DNA from: Erwinia phyllosphaerae
GTDB lineage: Bacteria; Pseudomonadota; Gammaproteobacteria; Enterobacterales; Enterobacteriaceae
NCBI RefSeq assembly: GCF_019132875.1
Contig: NZ_JAHSPF010000002.1
Coordinates: 124,001-188,000 of the forward strand
Length of the DNA: 64,000 bases
Reading direction: 5' to 3'
The notes below the pieces were generated by a model, which had not been told where the DNA came from, ran no database searches, and saw only the letters and a program-made list of their open reading frames with translations. The translations under genes were made by a program, and so were the position numbers. This document shows, piece after piece, positions 61,221-64,000 of this stretch (position 1 is the first letter of the stretch; the number at the start of each line of letters is the position of its first letter).

Positions 61221-62635
61221 GCGTTGGTATTGTTACCGTCGCGGCGTGGACCGGGAACGCGCTTGCGCGGACGGCGAGTGCGGCGACGCGGCACCGGATC
61301 GTCGCCCAGCGTGTTAAGCATGGTTTTCTGCTGCGGCGGCGCGGCAACCTGGAATTCACCCCACCACGCGGAAAGACGCAGCAGCTCCTGGTTATTTTCC
61401 ACTTCCGCACGCAGCGCCAGCAGATCGTAGGCGGCGCGGAACTTAGGATGCTCCATGAGCTTCCAGGCGCGTTTGCCGTGGCGGCGCGACAGGCGAAGCT
61501 GTAGCTGCCAGATATCGCGCACCAGCGTGGTAATGCGTTTTGGAATGGCCAGCGAGCGGCACGCTTCGTCCAGCACGTCGTTCATGGCCAGCGCAAAGGC
61601 GTCGTAGTAGGCCAGCCCGCTTTCCTGCGCGATCTTCTGCGCCATTTCCAGCTGTGGATACCAGAACATTGCCGCAAACAGGAACGCCGGGTTAACGCGC
61701 ATCTGGTTGTGAATACGGTTATCGGTGTTTTTCAGCACCTGAATCACCATCCGCTCCATATTGCTGTCGCCTTTTTCCGTAAAGTAACGGGTAATCAGCG
61801 GGAACAGCGGCTGGAACAGCTGGTATTCACGTAGCTGCAAATAGGTCGTGTAGCCATAGCCAGCCTGCAGCAGCTTCAGCGTTTCCTCAAACAGGCGCGC
61901 TGGCGGAATATCATGCAGCAGCGTCGCCAGGCGCGGAATCGGCTCTGCCGTTTCAGCGGCAATGCTCATATCCAGCTTGGCGGCAAAGCGGATCACGCGC
62001 AGCATGCGCACCGGATCTTCACGGTAGCGCGTTTCAGGGTCGCCAATCAGGCGGATAATTCCCTGTTGCAGGTCGTTCAGGCCGCCCACATAGTCGCGCA
62101 CGCTAAAGTCAGCCACGCTGTAATAGAGGCTGTTAATCGTCAGATCGCGGCGCTGGGCATCATCTTCAATCGAACCGAAAATATTGTCGCGCAGCAGCAT
62201 ACCGTTCTGGCCACGCTGCGAATTGTTGCGATCCGACTCCGGCTGTTCGGCCTCGTGGTGGCCACGGAAGGTAGCAACCTCGATGATTTCCGGACCAAAC
62301 ATGACGTGAGCCAGACGGAAACGACGTCCAACCAGACGGCAGTTGCGAAACAGCTTGCGCATTTGCTCCGGCGTGGCGTTGGTGGTGACGTCAAAATCTT
62401 TCGGTTTTTTGCCCAGCAGTAAATCGCGAACGCCACCACCCACAAGATAAGCCTCATACCCGGCTTTATTCAGTCGGTACAGTACCTTGAGGGCATTTTC
62501 ACTGATGTCTTTACGCGAGATAGTATGACCGTCGCGCGGGATCACGGTCATCTGAGGCGCTTCTTCCACCTCGACTGGCGCTTCGCTTTCGCGGCTCAAA
62601 ACTTTTCGGCAAAAATTAGCAACTCGGGTAAAAAT
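61217..62635 (-). CDS. pcnB: Poly(A) polymerase I, AUU start
   Basis: About 472 residues from an ATT codon at 62635, reading [17 protein letters not shown], colinear with E. coli PcnB ([16 protein letters not shown]). The nucleotidyltransferase core has [20 protein letters not shown] with the catalytic DxD, then [12 protein letters not shown]-like [14 protein letters not shown], and the basic C-terminus [25 protein letters not shown] precedes ATT. No ATG or GTG fits; the next usable codon is TTG at 62599, which would lose the conserved N-terminus. The E. coli gene is known to start at AUU, which keeps expression low. It adds 3' poly(A) tails to RNAs. Confidence 0.92.
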   Translation of the reverse strand: MFTRVANFCRKVLSRESEAPVEVEEAPQMTVIPRDGHTISRKDISENALKVLYRLNKAGYEAYLVGGGVRDLLLGKKPKDFDVTTNATPEQMRKLFRNCRLVGRRFRLAHVMFGPEIIEVATFRGHHEAEQPESDRNNSQRGQNGMLLRDNIFGSIEDDAQRRDLTINSLYYSVADFSVRDYVGGLNDLQQGIIRLIGDPETRYREDPVRMLRVIRFAAKLDMSIAAETAEPIPRLATLLHDIPPARLFEETLKLLQAGYGYTTYLQLREYQLFQPLFPLITRYFTEKGDSNMERMVIQVLKNTDNRIHNQMRVNPAFLFAAMFWYPQLEMAQKIAQESGLAYYDAFALAMNDVLDEACRSLAIPKRITTLVRDIWQLQLRLSRRHGKRAWKLMEHPKFRAAYDLLALRAEVENNQELLRLSAWWGEFQVAAPPQQKTMLNTLGDDPVPRRRTRRPRKRVPGPRRDGNNTNA

Positions 62636-62806
62636 GGGACACCTCGATAGTGACGTTTACGCGTAGCGATAAAAAACAGCGGCTAATCATAGCTCAGTGC
62701 GGCGCATTTGAGAATGATCATCTCGAATCCCCTGTATCTTTTGGGTTCGGAAGGGCGCTGACGGCAATATTTCTCTGCCGCACCGGCGGGCGTGAACAAC
62801 AGAAAG

Positions 62807-63682
62807 TTAAACATCCTGAACCAGTGCATTTTGCTGCGGCACGGTTGCCAGGTTCCATTTGATGACAGCCTGTTCCAGTAAATGGGCAAGCGTCTCATCC
62901 TGCCAGCCGTCGCTGACCGGCTGGCCAAGAAACCGTAACGCCCGGACCAGCACGGGACGCGGATCGCCCTGTGGTAAAGGCCGCGCGTGGTTTTGCTTGG
63001 AAAGCTTGCTGCCGTTATCGCCTGTCGCCAGCGGTAAGTGGAGATAGTCCGGCACCGGCCAGCCGAAGCGCTGATAAAGGGTTATCTGTCTTACCGTCGG
63101 CTCAATCAGGTCGGCGCCTCTGACCACTTCCGTCACGCCCTGAAAATGGTCGTCCACTACCACTGCCAGGTTATAGGCAAACAGCCCGTCGCGGCGATGA
63201 ATGATAAAATCTTCCTGCGCCAGGGCGGCATCGGCGACAACTTCGCCACGCAGATTATCAGAAAAATGCTTAACGGGACGATCGACGCGCAAACGTAATG
63301 CCGCGTCAGAGGGGCCGCAGTTACGCGTCCGGCAGTAGCCATCGTACAGGCCGCCGATTTGCTGAATACGGCTGCGCGTGCAGGTGCAGTAATAGCTATG
63401 GCCGTGCTGTTGCAGCCAGTGCAGCGCTTCACGGTAGGCTGCGTGCCGCTGCGACTGCCAGAGCACCTCGCCGTCCCAGTGCAACCCGTACTGTTCCAGC
63501 TGCTCAAGGATACGCCGGGCAGCACCTGGTACTTCGCGAGGCGGATCGAGATCTTCAATACGCACCAGCCATTTGCCGTGCTGCGCGCGTGCCTGTAGAT
63601 AGCTGCCAAGGGCGGCAACCAGTGAGCCAAAATGGAGTTCACCGGAAGGAGAGGGGGCGAAACGCCCGATGTAAGACGACAT
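62807..63682 (-). CDS. gluQ: Glutamyl-Q tRNA(Asp) synthetase
   Basis: A 291-residue truncated glutamyl-tRNA synthetase paralogue that attaches glutamate to queuosine in tRNA-Asp. HIGH-like motif is in [19 protein letters not shown], the zinc-site Cys cluster in YYCTCTRSR...RTRNC, and the KMSKS-like motif is KLSKQNHA. I chose ATG 63682 because it follows the dksA-gluQ terminator hairpin; a start at 63736 would force translation through that hairpin. Confidence 0.93.
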   Translation of the reverse strand: MSSYIGRFAPSPSGELHFGSLVAALGSYLQARAQHGKWLVRIEDLDPPREVPGAARRILEQLEQYGLHWDGEVLWQSQRHAAYREALHWLQQHGHSYYCTCTRSRIQQIGGLYDGYCRTRNCGPSDAALRLRVDRPVKHFSDNLRGEVVADAALAQEDFIIHRRDGLFAYNLAVVVDDHFQGVTEVVRGADLIEPTVRQITLYQRFGWPVPDYLHLPLATGDNGSKLSKQNHARPLPQGDPRPVLVRALRFLGQPVSDGWQDETLAHLLEQAVIKWNLATVPQQNALVQDV

Positions 63683-63696
63683 AGAAGTAAAGACAG

Positions 63697-63720
63697 GCAG
63701 TGAAGCAGAAGCCTCACTGC
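63697..63720 (-). terminator. Intergenic terminator between dksA and gluQ
   Basis: On the minus strand GCAGTGAGGC and GCTTCACTGC form a 10-bp stem (one G-U) with loop TTCT, followed by the T-rich CTGTCTTTACTTCT. It lies 15 nt before the gluQ start and 15 nt after the dksA stop. A terminator at this spot is described for Shigella flexneri, where it limits gluQ expression. Confidence 0.8.
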
Positions 63721-63735
63721 GCAATCCATTAGCCA

Positions 63736-64000
63736 TTAACCGGCCATTTGTTTTTCGCGGATTTCCGCCAGCGTTTTACAGTCGATGCAAAGATCGGCGG
63801 TCGGACGCGCTTCCAGACGTCGGATACCAATTTCAACGCCGCAGGAATCGCAGTAGCCGAAATCGTCATCTTCCACTTTCTTCAGCGTCTTCTCGATCTT
63901 CTTAATCAGTTTGCGCTCGCGGTCACGGTTACGCAGTTCAAGACTGAACTCTTCTTCCTGTGCTGCCCGGTCAACCGGGTCGGGGAAGTTAGCGGCTTCA
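63736..64000 (-). CDS. dksA: RNA polymerase-binding transcription factor DksA (3' part)
   Basis: The C-terminal ~87 residues run from [20 protein letters not shown] through the zinc finger ([18 protein letters not shown], then LCIDCKT) to EKQMAG; the 5' end is cut by the window edge. All four zinc cysteines are present. DksA works with ppGpp in the RNA polymerase secondary channel. Essentially identical to E. coli DksA in this part. Confidence 0.97.
   Translation of the reverse strand, partial: EAANFPDPVDRAAQEEEFSLELRNRDRERKLIKKIEKTLKKVEDDDFGYCDSCGVEIGIRRLEARPTADLCIDCKTLAEIREKQMAG

Overview
This 64 kb window is a chromosomal segment of a gamma-proteobacterium of the order Enterobacterales, most likely family Erwiniaceae (Pantoea/Erwinia/Mixta-like; genus not determined). 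The evidence is the backbone order yacL - speD - speE - yacC - cueO - hpt - can - yadG - yadH - panD - panC - panB - folK - pcnB - gluQ - dksA, which follows the E. coli K-12 order, with protein sequences that can be read side by side with their E. coli counterparts. The backbone is interrupted by three large insertions, and gcd, which lies between cueO and hpt in E. coli, is missing.

Left edge and insertion 1 (1-12.7 kb): the leader-distal end of a type I-F CRISPR array precedes yacL. Next comes a sugar-acid catabolic island. A divergent right arm encodes a four-carbon acid-sugar kinase, a PdxA2-type dehydrogenase/decarboxylase and a DeoR regulator, which fits D-threonate/D-erythronate degradation to DHAP. 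The left arm encodes an Fe-alcohol dehydrogenase, a DapA-family aldolase, a D-2-hydroxyacid dehydrogenase and an MFS anion symporter. It continues into a sodium:solute symporter, an Asp-box (sialidase-like) protein, a YhcH-family protein and an SDR. The divergent promoter carries repeated TATAATCAAT boxes.

Spermidine synthesis (speE/speD), yacC, and cueO with a textbook CueR promoter follow.

Insertion 2 (16.8-52.6 kb) replaces gcd. It holds a small HTH protein and a LysR/SDR pair. It then holds a candidate undescribed synthase-dependent glycan locus: a translationally coupled operon (GT2 synthase, three DUF3131-like proteins, hybrid sensor kinase with Hpt, GH2 hydrolase), divergent from OpgC-type acyltransferase, small outer-membrane barrel, REC-PP2C phosphatase, STAS protein and RsbW-like kinase. 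Two secreted esterase-like hydrolases and a Cys/Met PLP enzyme follow. Last is a two-partner secretion/contact-dependent inhibition locus (CdiB, a 2771-aa CdiA, small membrane immunity protein) with three orphan toxin-immunity modules, two SymE remnants and a ~0.7 kb near-identical direct repeat.

Right part (53-64 kb): hpt, can and yadGH. Insertion 3 is a single 722-aa effector-like protein with a tandem-repeat tail. Then come the pantothenate genes panDCB, folK-pcnB (pcnB with an AUU start), gluQ and the 3' part of dksA.

The main biological story is the glycan locus. A soluble hybrid kinase and a partner-switching module (phosphatase, antagonist, kinase) appear to control a PilZ-less polysaccharide synthase with acyl-modifying and hydrolytic accessory enzymes. 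The logic resembles the Vibrio Syp and Pseudomonas Hsb systems, but the gene set is one I do not recognise as described.
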